A DNA stretch of 64,000 nucleotides. It comes from Liriodendron chinense (taxonomy: Eukaryota > Streptophyta > Magnoliopsida > Magnoliales > Magnoliaceae). The translations under genes and the position numbers were made by a program. Position 1 is the first letter of the stretch, and each line of letters begins with the position of its first letter. Below, one piece after another: positions 39,936 to 51,590 of this stretch. The stretch is taken from the NCBI GenBank assembly GCA_003013855.2, contig ML058466.1, forward strand, positions 496,001 to 560,000, in the 5' to 3' direction. The notes under the pieces were generated by a model. The model was not told the origin of the DNA. It was given only the letters and a program-made list of their open reading frames with translations, and did not search any database.

Positions 39936-41420
39936 TGGTCTCGAATTTGGCCATGTGGAACACTCGTGAGATTTGCAGACGTGCCAAAACTGATTGGGTC
40001 CGACTCAAACCGTGACGACCTACCATTAGTGTCGAGATAGAGTAGTATTTGGTCGTGGCTCGACTGTTTGTTATTTAGCCAACTGTCGTGCACTCGTTAC
40101 TTAGGTTACTAGTGGAGATTGGGGCTCTTCCTAGCTCCAAATGAGCTCCTTTTTTTTTTCTTTAAAAATTAAAGGACTTTCAAAGGTGCAACAGTTGTAT
40201 AGTTGAACAGAAAAGAATGGATACGGGTGCGGAAAAGATGTGTAAGTTACCATTACAACGGGATCACCGACCTGGCTGAGCAGTAGGGTGCTTTAAGGAA
40301 TAGCGTGCAACAAGGCAATGCTAGATATTACTATTATGCTCGGCCCAATGTATGACCGTAGGTAGACGGATTCCTATACTAAGATTTTCCTTCAAACCAT
40401 ACAACTAGACAAGAAATTCAAATGAAAGGATGGGCAAAAACTGTCCACTGACTGGATGGTCTAATGTGCGATTTGTGAAATTTCAAGCGTGGTCCACCTA
40501 GTGGGCCCACTAGATAGATGTGCAAGTGGACATTGTGTGTGTGTTTTCTTTTAAAACATACTCCTAGATTATCAAATACCATGCATCGCTCATGCCATAT
40601 GGCCCATTTAGATTTTTGTCATGGGTGAAGGAAATTCTAATAGAAAGATATATTTAAAAAGGGGGAACAAAAGTGAATTATGTTATCTTTTTGTGCTAAG
40701 GCCACACCATATGTAAATGGGCGATATGTGTTTGGATCAAATGGTAGGAAGGCACCGAAGCCATAACATATCCCATGAGAGCATCCCTTGGATGAACTCA
40801 GAAGAGGGTATGATGCCAAATCCATCAACCCTCGTCTCCCAAATCGTCTATAAAAAGATACTATAACTGCTTTGTTTTATCCGACAAAGTGGTTGTCGAT
40901 CCATGCTTTCTTTTATCCTTGGCATCTTCTTCTTCACATCTATGGCTGTCAATGGGCCTAACCCATATCTGGTTTAGGCATAGAATCAAACTGGTCGTGT
41001 CAGCAATGTTCAAGATTTTTTTTCCTATTTAACTCTATCTAAGCTATTGTCATTCTATTCATATCACACATATGCATGTATGAAAGATAGTGAATACAAC
41101 TAAGAGCCGATTTCTTTGACTAGTGGTATTGCAGCTGTTAACAACCACACTATTAGCTTTTTAAGCTTCTTCAATAGTCGAACTTGCTACATTAATGATT
41201 TATCGGTGGGTCTCGGGAGACGGTAAAAATTAATTCCTTGGTCTAAAGTTACGTGTGAACTTTAAAAGTGGTCTGTGGGATAGAGTAGACACACGTGTGT
41301 GTATAGCAAGCCAAAGAACAAGAGACTAGTGTTCCAAAGTCACTGAACTTTCGCTGAACAAAATATGATTATTGCTGCAAAAGGGGGCAAGAAAATTACC
41401 TCAACCAAGGACATCGTAGC
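39936..41420. other. Gene-free DNA
   Basis: No coding frame I can support. Short stretches resemble MITE words (GGTCCACCTAGTGGGCCCAC at 40491) and a hAT-like left end (ATGGCTGTCAATGGGCC at 40942). Otherwise AT-rich intergenic DNA. Confidence 0.5.
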
Positions 41421-41568
41421 CGCTTCATCCAATATCCATGATATAGATGGGCTAACAGAGCTTTTCCCAAGCATAAGGTGGTCTTACAAAGCCACCTCAT
41501 CCAATCCATCCATGATATAGATGGACTAAAAGAGCTTTTCCCGAGCGTAAGGTGGGCTTACAGAAGAC
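41421..41568. repeat. 74-bp tandem duplication
   Basis: CATGATATAGATGG and AGAGCTTTTCCC-AGC-TAAGGTGG occur twice, about 74 bp apart. Two units with a few differences. Confidence 0.8.
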
Positions 41569-41980
41569 ATATCCTCCAAAAGATGGAGGTAAGTACTCAC
41601 CTAGCTAGCTATGCGCAATGAGGAAAATGCTGCTCCCCATAAGCGCAGGGCCAAGGCCCATATGTTTGCTCCCGAGGCTCCTGTGTATCTGCCACACGAC
41701 CTTGGAACGCATTGCTCAATCAAGACAGCTTTATAGACTTGTCCTTCTTAGCCCAATAAAAATGTAAACATCGACGAGCGTAATGCCCCACTCGCCAAAG
41801 GGAATTTGAAATGTGTGTTGGGGTGCCTACTGCCGAACAATGCCATCAGTAGTTGATGATCCCACCCCTGCATGAGTACAGACCCTTGGTAGATTGCCGA
41901 AGCGTGTCTCATCCAAGATCACCCACTTCCCCTCGTCTAGAGTATCACACCAAGGCCCCAACTCAATCCACGCACCCCTC

Positions 41981-42960
41981 TGTTGTGTTTTTTTTTTAAA
42001 TAAATATATTTATTATCAAAAATATCTATAAATAGTTTGTATAACCAATTACTAAGAGGAGAAATTTTTGCTAATGGAACCAAGGTTTAAATCTCCATAA
42101 GGACGGTGCAAAGCCATGTATGCAAGCACATCTGGACTAGCCATGGTGCAATTAGGAGTAAACCTATGTAAAGTCAAAGGTATCACCTATTGTTAACTAA
42201 GATTTTTCTATAGTAACTTTTTGGCACTTGGCTCAGGCACATCTGAGCCAACCATGGTGCAATTAGCAGTAAACCTATGTCAAGTAAAATGTAATACCTA
42301 TTGGCGACTAAGGTTTTACTATAGTACTAATTAAGAGATTGACTGGACATTTTGTACATGTGGCAATGGTGCCACGTGTCATGCATGTGGCGACAATTAT
42401 GCTGACAAAGATTTGGATATATGTGGCAATAGTCTTTTACTGTTAAATAACTGTTTCTGTCCATAAAGAGACAGAAACAACTGCCACAAGATAAAGGGCC
42501 ATGTCCTTTCATGGCAGATAGTCTATTGCTGTGAATGGGTGTGGATAATTTAAAGTGGCACTTGTGTGTCTCTACTGGAAGGACACTATATCCCTTTAAT
42601 TTTTATATAGCCTGGACATCTTAGTCCAGAGGAAATCTCCATCATTTTTTTAAATCAAGTAATCGTTTGTCCAGTTCTCCTACTTATGATCTTGCTATAT
42701 TTTTTCCTAGGACGTTTTAAAGGTATATTAATGTCAAAACTAGAGATTTGTTCAACACTTAAAGGTGTGTTCAAATTTGAATGTGTAAGTTCATTGTATC
42801 TTAAAGACGATTTGCCTTTTTCCTTCTTTTACACTTACTGATATCTCTAGAAACGGGCAACAAATTTGTCTTGAGAAATTAACTATTCAAGTCGAGCCGC
42901 TAGATCTGATTGTGTCATTAGCTTATTCTTTTATCCTCCATTGTGGACTATATTATCTCT
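41981..42960 (+). repeat. Copia-D 5' LTR
   Basis: Starts TGTTGTGTTTTT. TATA-like TATATAG at 42604-42610. Aligns throughout with 50262-51255 at moderate identity with many small indels. The right end is uncertain, and no clear primer-binding site follows. Confidence 0.75.
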
Positions 42961-43329
42961 TATCCAATATTTAAGACAAAAATTATACTTAAAGCCACAA
43001 TGAAGTCAATTTATTCCATTTAAGTTACGAACTAAGACTTTGTACGACTGGATTGTTTCAATGCTTAATTTTTCTTAAGGTGGCAACAGAAAATGCATTT
43101 CTTTCTCACAACTCTTAAGTTGTCCTGCATCTTAGATGATGACACACCTTCTCTGCCCAAGCCAAAAGATGACGATTTAGAACAAGTGAAGGTGGAATGG
43201 AAGAAAAGATAGGATAACGATTTTCTGTGTAGAGGTCATATCTTAAACACCTCTCCAATTCCATCTGTAACCCGTACTATAAAATAACCTCTGCTAAACA
43301 TCTGTGGACAAAGTTAGATAAAAATATAA

Positions 43330-43800
43330 AGCCAAAAAGGTCAGTACTTAGAAATTTTTTAACGATAACTATGTCCATTTCAAGTTTAAGAATGATCAAT
43401 CAATTCTCTCCAAAGTAACTAAACTACAAAACTTAGTTGACGAATTGAAAATTGATAGTATAGATCCTCCTAGAGAATTCCTAGTCTGTGTGGTAATTAC
43501 AAAATTACCTACATCATGGTTTGATTATAAAAAGAAACTGAAATATGATGAGAAGAAGTACATTCTTGAAAGGTTTTAATGACATCTTTATATAGAAAAA
43601 GAGTTCATAAACCGGGACAAGAGAATATGCTTTGAAAATTATTTCAAACAAATATAATGAAAGAAGATAAATCAAAATCTCAAAACTTTAAATCCATTTC
43701 TTTAAAGAATGATACAAAGTTTAAGAAAAATGGCAAGAAGAGGGGCAAGTGTCACTTCTGTAATAAGCCAAGACACTATATAAAGGAATGCTAATACATG
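43330..43800 (+). pseudogene. Copia-D gag C-terminal part and zinc knuckle
   Basis: A broken frame reads LQNLVDELKIDSIDPPREFLVCVVITKLPTSW-like gag, then a Lys-rich basic region and KCHFCNKPRHYIKEC at about 43748-43793, a complete C-x2-C-x4-H-x4-C zinc knuckle. Stops and frame changes (for example near 43578) inactivate it. The N-terminal part between 42960 and 43330 is not readable. Confidence 0.65.
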
Positions 43801-43851
43801 AAGAAACAACTGAAAACTCAAGCTAATATGGTAGAAGACTAACTTGAAGTA

Positions 43852-44199
43852 ATGGTTACTGAATCTAACATAATAGTATCCAATAGTGGATGGTGGCTAG
43901 AAATTGGTGCAACCATTCACATATCGAAGGACCATAACATCTTCAAGACTTACGAAGGCATTGCCAATGGACAAGAGGTAAAGATGGGTAACAACGTTCG
44001 AGTGAATGTTGTTGGGACAGGAACTATGGAGCTTCAGTTTACATCAGACAAAAGACAGACACTAACGAATATATTACATGTACCTGATATGTTTAAAAAT
44101 CTTGTCTCATACGATCTTCTTAATAAGAGAGATTTTAAGATAACATATAAGTCTGATAAGTTGATTATCATCAAGAATTACATGTTTGTAGGCAAATGA
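43852..44199 (+). pseudogene. Copia-D protease, catalytic Asp replaced
   Basis: 116 codons open. WWLEIGATIHIS stands where copia proteases have W-x-x-D-[ST]-G-A-T, so the catalytic Asp is Glu and the next residue is Ile. Downstream, GNNVRVNVVGTG, LTNILHVPDMFKNLVSY and DFKITYKSD are well-preserved protease and linker landmarks. The start ATG is arbitrary within the polyprotein frame. A dead protease even without the surrounding stops. Confidence 0.75.
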
Positions 44200-44279
44200 T
44201 ATTTATGTAATGGTATGATTAAATTGAATATCAATAATAATGATGATGCTTCAGTTTATATAGTGGATTCTGTATTTTT

Positions 44280-45466
44280 ATAGCAAGCTAGGCTAAGTCA
44301 TGTTAATTATCATTCAATGAAAATATGGTGATCTTAGGACTAATACCAAAGCATGAAATAGAACTAGAAAGGAAATGTAATGTGTGTGCTCATTCTAAAA
44401 TAACTAAAAAACTCTTTTTAAGTGGTGTTAGAAAATCACAATCCCCAGAATTAATTTATTCTGATATTTATGATTTTAAATAATACCTTAACTAATGGTG
44501 GAAAAATGTATTTTATCACATTTATCAATGATTTCATTAATTTTTTCTACGTGTACTTAATAAAATCTAAAAATCAAGCCTTTAAAATGTTTAAGCTTCA
44601 CGAGGCAGAATTGAAAAATTAGTTGAATTTGAAGATTAAAGCTCTCAGAAGTGATAGGGGAGGTGAGTACTCATCTAATGAATTTAATAACTTCTGTGAA
44701 TCAAATGGTATAATTCATGAATTTACGGCTCCTTATACGCTTCCGCAAAATGGCGCAATGGAACACAAAAATAGGACATTAATTGAAACGATTAACTGTA
44801 TGATATCAAATTCTGAATTACCATTGAATTTGTGGGGAGAAGCATTGTTAACATTAAATTGTATTCTAAATGCCATCCCACAAAAAAAATTTAGATGTCT
44901 CCCCATATAGATTGTGGAAAAACAAGAAGCTCAGTCTTCATTACTTTAAAGTATTGAGAATTATAACAGAGTTAGGATAATTGTTCTAAAAGACGCAAGT
45001 TGTGTCTCGCCTACTAGCCCACTTGGAAGACGCCTAGGTGTTTCAACAATAGGTCTCAGGTTCGAGTGCTAAGGAGACACACTAACCCCACTAGTGGGTG
45101 GGTGCATTGTGTGACTAACCAAGTTGGTGCATTGACCAACTAACAGGGTGGGTACGTTGCATGACTAATTTGGAAAAAAAAAAAGGTCTTAGAGGAATCA
45201 AGTGTACCTTTGTGAGTTATGGGACTCATAATCCTGTATATAGATTTTTTATTCTAGAACAATCCACTTTTGCTGATAAAAATATGATTATAGAGTTTAG
45301 AGATGCTATATATATTTTTTTAAATATAGTATACAAAGACTATATGAATAATCATATAAAAGGTCAGGTTGATGAAAATGAAGTAAAACTAATTATTAAA
45401 AAACTTAAAAGCATTCATGATAAATCTAAAGTTCATCTAGAAGAAAATGAACTAAAAAAATTTTAA
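44280..45466 (+). pseudogene. Copia-D integrase, split by a SINE-like insertion
   Basis: After a decayed pre-integrase HVNYHSMK and CNVCAHSK-type knuckle, the core reads KIKALRSDRGGEYSSNEF and ENGIIHEFTAPYTLPQNGAMEHKNRT (44623-44910). The second catalytic Asp and the Glu are kept; the first Asp area has stops. The C-terminal part IKCTFVSYGTHNPVYRFF is at 45188-45250, after the insertion. The long Lys/Glu-rich linker that follows is typical before RT. Confidence 0.75.
44985..45184 (+). mobile_element. SINE-like insertion in copia-D integrase
   Basis: About 200 bp of foreign sequence between two integrase blocks. It has GGTCTCAGGTTCGAGTGCT (B-box-like), repeated GACTAACC/GGTGGGTGCATTG words and an A11 tail at 45174-45184. 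It shares word order with the minus-strand piece at 39.0-39.2 kb. Target duplication not clear. Confidence 0.55.
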
Positions 45467-45557
45467 AAAAGGCAAAAAAAGAAATATCTTTTAGCCTAAA
45501 TTTCTATTTGCCTCTTGTAGAAGAGGATATAAATGAAATAAGAAAGGAAATCACTAT

Positions 45558-45614
45558 ATTACTAAGTATTAAAAGTGATCCTTTAACACTTTTTTTTCTT
45601 TAATACTTAGTAAT
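45558..45614. repeat. Perfect 15-bp inverted repeat, 27-nt loop
   Basis: ATTACTAAGTATTAA at 45558-45572 and its exact inverse at 45600-45614, inside the copia-D linker. Confidence 0.9.
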
Positions 45615-45709
45615 GCTTTCTCATCTTATGATGCATAGTTTTCAAGAGACGTCATTGATGATGAAATGGATTTCATAGTCTCCAATAACACTTCGTGTTG
45701 GGTCGATCT

Positions 45710-47652
45710 TGAAATTGCGGTTTTACCGCCTATTGAGACACTTGGAGATATGTCTAAGGACCTGGGGGGGGGGTGATTAGGACCTTTGAAATTCTTTTCG
45801 CCTACTTACGCAATTCAACAAATTAAGCTATGTAAGCAAGAACACTTCGGCTTCCAAGCCTAGGTGGGTCCAATCACAAGACTAGCAAAAGATTTAAGCA
45901 ATAAACAGTCCTAGTCTAAGCATGCATAGGTAAGTAAAAGATTCAACTAATTAAGCTTCTAACCTATGCAACTTGTGTAGACTTATGAGAGTGGATCAAT
46001 GAGCTCAAGTCTGCACAACTAGTGAAGGTACATCTTGTGTGAGGATGAGTCTAAAAGGTGCCTAGCATACATTCCTATCAAGCATTCATAATTAAGCAAT
46101 TAAACTAACAATGTGAAGATATAAATGTGCTCAAGAACAATCACAAACACAAGGATGTATAGTGGTTCTACTACGTGTCTACTCCACTCCCGGTTCAAGT
46201 ACTCAACCCCTTTAAGCACACCGGCATTCACTGTAGGAGGTTTTAAATGAGGTTCACCTCTCAACCTTTACACGGAGGTTTTATCGGTTCACCTCTCAAC
46301 CGAACCCGGAGTTTTAGACATAGGCTAACTCTCAACCTAACGCAAGTTTACTCCCGTGTCGGAGGCTCCCCCTTGGAGACTTAGTTTAGGCCCGGCTGAC
46401 TGGCCAAGGAACGACTAACGCCCCTAGGTCGAGTTCGAAAAATAAACTCTAAAATGGACTCTCAAATAAGACAACCTACTTGTCGGATGAGCCCCTTGTT
46501 TAGCGCCGGATTGGGTAGCTTGATCTCCGCTCTCCCGTGCTTCAATCAGCTTCCCTTGCTCCCACGATCGTGTCGCCGTTGCGTCGCCAATGCCTCAGCC
46601 ACATTCGATCAAACACCTTGCATGCGATGCCTTTTAGATGCCCAAGGTACTAGGAGGATGGGTTTGAGAACTCTACAACTAATGGATAAGGATTGCCTAG
46701 AGTCTCTTACCTACAATGATCTCATCTTAGAGTTTTGGACAAAGATTTGCCAATCAAGAAGCTTCCAATCTCTAGAGATCAAGAGCGGATGAAGGTCATC
46801 TTCTTCATGAGCTTGGAATGCTCTAATCTTGTATTAAAGCACAAGGAAGATGCCTTGCATAGGTCAAGGAATGAGCCTCAAATGGTCTCAAACAATGGTG
46901 GCTTCACTCCTCAAAAAATTCCTCATACAATGCCCAAAAACGGAGCTCTATATGTAGGAAAAGAAAGCTCCAACGGTCATAAAACGGCTAATGCCTATAA
47001 GCCAACCTGTCCCAACTGGTCATGACCGGTCGGACTCCCCTGCTGAAGGCTATCAAGTGTACAAGCCCAATACATAGGCCGACTGGTCATAACCGGTCGG
47101 ACCCCCTTGCTGGATGGCTGAAGTTCTCCAGGCCGACCGGTCGCGACCGGTTGGACGCCTTTGCTGGACGGTTTTGGATTACCAGGCCGACCGGTCAAGA
47201 CCGGTCGGCCACACCTGCTGGCCTCCATGAATTGTAAAGGCCGACCGGTCTTGACCGGTCGGCTGGCCATTGAGCATGCAGCAAAGCTGCTGGCCGACCT
47301 GTCTTGACCGGTCGGACCAGCCTGGTTCTCCCTTCTGATCTCTGAACTTGACATGCTTCAGCCTGTTCTTTTTGGCCTAGGTTAGGGTGATCAAATGTAA
47401 CACCTAGGGCCTATTTATAATGCCTAAAAGATTCCTAATATGGTCAAGGTCATCAAGGATACAAAGGGGTTGGGTTTTGGTCAAGGTTAAGGCACCAAGG
47501 CATCTCTTTTACCTGAATCTTCTTCCTTGATGCAGCCGGTCCGTCTAGAGTCTTCGGTCTTCGTCTTCATTGGGCTCAACCGACACTAGACTCACTGACG
47601 TAAGTGATTGACAAACAAGGTGCACTAGTATGTCACGAAAAGTGCACTAACA
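45710..47652 (-). mobile_element. Solo LTR, 1943 bp, with GATCT target duplication and palindrome array
   Basis: Inserted in the copia-D linker/RT junction: GATCT at 45705-45709 and again at 47653-47657. On the minus strand it starts TGTTAGTGCAC and ends ATTTCA. No primer site, coding DNA or partner LTR. It carries six tandem units of about 53 bp (47015-47315), each with the GACCGGTC-centred dyad, then GACCGTTGGAGCTTTC and a TATA-like ACATATAGAG. A second TATA-like TTATAAATAGG is at about 47412-47424. The same family occurs at 53551-54679 in the opposite orientation. ORFs within are shadows. Confidence 0.9.
47015..47315. promoter_or_regulatory. Six-unit array of double palindromes in the solo LTR
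   Basis: Dyads begin near 47015, 47079, 47132, 47185, 47239 and 47292, a spacing of about 53 bp. The best units are CCGACCGGTC, two spacer bases, and the exact inverse arm (units at 47185 and 47239). Other units have one or two changes. The intervening DNA (GCTGG-, CCAGG-) is also repeated. The array precedes a conserved CCGTTGGAGCTTTCTTT block and a TATA-like word in LTR orientation. Confidence 0.9.
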
Positions 47653-49040
47653 GATCTTACACCAGGTTCAAAGCTAATAGGATGTAAGTGAATTTTCAAG
47701 AAAAAGTTTAATCCTGATTGAACCATAAATAAGTTTTAAGCTCAGTTAGTAGCCAAAGCTTTAGACAAAAGCAAGGTATCAATTTCTTTAATACGTATGC
47801 TCTTGTTGCTCGTATATCTACCATTAGGATTCTAATTGCTCTTGCAATAATTCACTACCTATTAATCCATTAAATGGATGTCAAAACGACAATCTTAAAT
47901 GGTTATCTAGATGAGGAAGTCTATATGGAACAACTTTAGGGATTTATTTAACCTATGTAAGAGAAGAAAGTGTGTAAAGTGGTTAAATCTCTCTATGGGC
48001 TCATGCAAGCTCCTAAGTAATAGTATGAGAAGTTTGATCAAGTAGTGCAGTCTAATGATTTTAGAGTAAACTGAGCAAATACGTGCATTTATACCAAACG
48101 TTAAATCATTATCTCCTATATTTAGATGATATGTTAATATTTGGACAAAATATGAATTATATGAAAGAAACTAAAAAGTTTCTAAGTACCGATTTCAACA
48201 TGAAGGATATAAGTAAAGTCAATGCACTATTAGGTATTAAGACTTATAATCTTGATGATGAAATAACCTTAACAAAATCTCATTATCTAGAGAAAGTGTT
48301 GCAGAAGTTTAATCACTATGATAGTAAACTGATTTCACCTCCATTTGATTTAAGTATTAAATTAGTTAAAAATACTGATAGATGTAAGGCACAACAAGAA
48401 TAAACTAGTGTTATTGGGAGTTTAATGTATGTAATGAATTGCACTAGACCTGATATAGTATTCACGATAGGAATGCTAAGCATGTATACCAGTAATCTAG
48501 GACAAGAACACTAGAATGCGATTTTCAAGGTTTTAAGGTATCTAAAAGGAACTATAGACTATGGATTGCATTATAAGCCATATCCCACTATACTTAAATG
48601 ATATAATTATGCAAGCTGAAATACAAATAGTATAGAATTAAAATTTATTAGTGGTTGGATGCTCACTCTTGAAGGAGGAGCAATATCATGGACATCTAAG
48701 AAACAAACGTGCATATCTCACTTTATCATGGAAAGTGAGTTTATAAAACTTGACACTACTTGTAAAGAATGGGAATGATTAAGATATGTACTGATGGAAC
48801 TCCCATTTTGGCCAAGACATATTCCTGTTATATCTATCTTTTGTGATAGTAAGGCTACTCTTTATCGTGCTATGAGTAGGACTCACAATAGTAAGACTAG
48901 AAATGTAAGTTTAAGGCATAACTTTGTTAAATGATTGCTCTGAGATGAAGTAATAATAGTGGAGTATGTTAAGTCAATTCTAAACTTAACAAATCCTTTA
49001 AAAAAAGTCTATCAAGAGATCAAATAAGAAGTGCCACTAA
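47653..49040 (+). pseudogene. Copia-D reverse transcriptase and RNase H
   Basis: Resumes right after the solo LTR. Broken RT blocks lead to YLLYLDDMLIFGQNM (catalytic D-D intact, Y-L-D-D type, near 48116), KKFLSTDFNMKDI and LLGIKTYN (48083-48403). RNase H remnants follow: LEGGAISWTSKKQTC, MESEFIKL, FCDSKATLYRA, and RHNFVK (48660-48930). At least eight stops. Order and motifs are typical copia. Confidence 0.75.
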
Positions 49041-49369
49041 AGGAATGAGACTAAGATCTATAAATACATGAATTTTACTCTTGATGGTAACCCTACCTAA
49101 GTTTTGAAATATAAGCTAGGTTCAAAGGAACAAACAAGTTGAGTAACTGACTGAATTATATACTAGAAAAATTTGAGTCTCATTCCTAAAATATCTAGTG
49201 TCTGATTTCTGCATTTTATAAAGGCTGGTATTAAATCTTATAAGTCTATAACCAATCTTTGTTGAGTTGAAACAGAATCATCTTTGATAAATCTACCTAT
49301 ATGAGTAGAGAAGTAAGGCCTCTTTTGGAGAGATTAGGATCGTCTTTAGAATACTCATGAAATTAGGAT

Positions 49370-50013
49370 ATGTACAATCTTGGGAATCTTGACAGTGGAA
49401 GCGAATCAAATAAGCAATCATAATGACAATGATCAAGCAACAATCGACACAAACACAAGAAAGCAATCCGATTTTATGTGGAAAAATCCCCTCACAGGTA
49501 AAAAATCATGGCACAAAGTGAATCCACTATGAAATTGAAGTTACAAGAGAATGAAGAAACAAAACCCCGGATCTAAGCCCACAAGAGAAATCTTAAGCTA
49601 ACAAAGCTAATTCTCACATGGGAAGGACAAATACAGTCCTTTCCCTCACCTAGAGAACTCCAAGCTTTCCCAAAGCTTTTTCTCTCACTATAGAACTCTC
49701 TCAATCCCTCTGGGATACCCGGCCCCTTTGGCAATTTTCCTAATCCCATATTACACCCCTTAAATAGGCAACAAATCAAAATTAGAAATAACTTGCGCAA
49801 AACTGCGTAAGAAAACGAAATAGAAAAGTTTGTCAGAAGACCGATCACAGGCCCCTGTCGACCAATCGCGCCTTAACTGCGACTGGTCGCCAATGCCCAA
49901 AGATTGTCCAGAGAGTTCTGTCCTATGATCCCTAAATTCGACCAGTCGCACGCCATCTACGACCGGTCGTAGGCTCCTGTTATTGCAAGATTTGAGTCGC
50001 CCGTTTTCAACAC
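49370..50013 (-). mobile_element. LTR-like insertion with GACCGGTC-type motifs, ends unresolved
   Basis: Lies between copia-D RNase H and its 3' LTR. Minus-strand reading: a TGTTGAAAACGGGCG start (right end near 50013); palindrome-type words CGACCGGTCG, CGACTGGTCG and CGACCAATCG at 49848-49982; TTACGCAG-TTTGCGCAAG; TATA-like CTATTTAAGG near 49770; then a G/T-rich downstream region and a CACTGTCAAG end. No target duplication found and no second LTR. Confidence 0.6.
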
Positions 50014-50261
50014 ACAAGGCTACAAATGTGCAAACTTTTAGATCTCCAAGTTATATATGAATAGATGTGTGCTTTGTATTCGATGAGTCATATAAAGTCT
50101 TTAGTTCAAAACTGATGGTCACTAAGTACTTGACAAAACTTTGATACATATGCATTAAAGTAAAAGTTTAAATCCATAAGATACCTTAACTTATGCACTT
50201 GCTTATACTAATATGTCATATATTCTTACCATTGGTTTTATTTTTGAAATTACTGGAGGAT

Positions 50262-51255
50262 TGTTGTGTTTTTACAATAAAAAAATTTTAAAAATAAAAG
50301 TTTATTTTAGTTAGTAAATAAATATATTTATTATGAAAACTTTTCATAGATAGTCTGTATATATAACTAATTGGTAAGAGGGGTTTTTATAAATGGAACT
50401 AAGGTTCAAATCTCCATAAAGACGGTAAGAAGCACCATTTGGGTTATAGGACTAGGCACACTTGTTACATTGCACATACACATCGTCGTAAGGAGCTTAA
50501 GGAGCCTAAACTTTTTGGCACTTGGCTTGAGAACATCTGAGCTAGCCATGGTGCAATTAGGAGTGAACCTATGTCAAGTAAAATGTATCAACTATTGAGG
50601 GTTAAGGTTTTACCATAGTACTAATTAAGAGACTAACTAGACATGGTTGTACACGTGGCAATGGATCCTCGTGTCATGCATGTGGCGGACAGTTATGCTG
50701 ACTAGGATTTGGATACATGTGGCAACAATTTTTTTATTGTTAGATAACCATCTCTGTCTAAAAAGAGATATAAATAACTGCCACAAAATAAATGGTCATG
50801 TTTTTTTACGACAGATAGCCTATTGCTGTGAATAGTGTGGATAATTTAAAGTGACACTTGTGTGTCTCTCCTCTCAGCACACCATGTCCCTTCAATTTCT
50901 ATATAGTATGGACATCTCAGTCTAGATGAACTTTCAATCATTTTCTTAAATCAAGCAATCAGTTTGTCCAGTTCTTTTATCTGTCAACTTGCTATGTTTT
51001 TTACCAAGATATTTTGAAGGCATATCAGTGTTAAAACTAGAGATTTGTTTAACACTTAAAGGTGTAAATTTTGTGTTGAAATTCAAATGTGTGAGTTCAT
51101 TATATCCTGAAGACGATTTGCTTTTTTACTTCTTTTGCACTTGCTGGTATCTCTAAAAAAGGGCAACAATCTGTCTTGAGAAATTGACTATTCAAGTCGA
51201 GCCTTGAACCTGTTAGATCTTATTGTCTATATTATATTATTCTTTTATTCTCTGT
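50262..51255 (+). repeat. Copia-D 3' LTR
   Basis: Starts TGTTGTGTTTTT, preceded by the purine-rich TACTGGAGGA. TATATAG at about 50900-50906. Homologous along its length to 41981-42960. Confidence 0.75.
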
Positions 51256-51265
51256 TATGTACTAT

Positions 51266-51590
51266 TGATGAGTGCTAAATATTGCATATTTATCCCCTAT
51301 ATTGCATCATTTTCCCATGCATTTAAGAGATAAAATGGCTTAATTGAATATATTTTTTAACATGAAGGAAAATTTCAAAGTCTGAGATAAACATGTGCCT
51401 AAAGTGATGAATTAAAGTCCAAATGAGTTTAAGTTGAAGAACTGAAGAATTGATGAGTAAAAAGGAAGATTTGAAGTGCCAAAGGACCAAGGAATCAAGT
51501 ACCAAAAGTGAAAGATTAAATATTCAAAGTGCATTGAAGAAAATTAAAGAAATCAGTAATCTTAGATGGAAGCTCGATCCTATCGACAGT
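51266..51590 (+). mobile_element. Left part of a split LTR-like element
   Basis: Starts TGATGAGTGCTAAATATTGC, a typical LTR beginning, and contains CTCGATCCTATCGACAG near 51580. Similar TCGATC-TATCGA words recur at 53190-53350 on the other side of the next element, so the two may be one LTR split by insertion. No matching duplication was found. Confidence 0.45.

Larger units (their letters stand above)
41981..51255 (+). mobile_element. Old Ty1/copia element with three nested insertions (copia-D)
   Basis: Two diverged LTRs, both starting TGTTGTG and both sharing GCATGTGGC, CTGTTA-ATAACC and GAAGACGATTTGC, flank gag, protease, integrase, RT and RNase H in copia order. The interior is interrupted by a SINE-like piece (44985-45184), a 1.9-kb solo LTR (45710-47652) and another LTR (about 49370-50013). 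Every coding block carries stops. Target duplications were not found, and the LTR right ends are approximate. LTR divergence makes it much older than the gypsy element. Confidence 0.8.

Noticed and set aside
47015..47315. Centromeric or other satellite array
   Set aside because: Only six units, confined within an LTR with target duplications.
46454..47354. Several 70-120-codon ORFs around the palindrome array
   Set aside because: They lie entirely within the solo LTR, in conflicting frames and strands, and reflect the 53-bp repeat.
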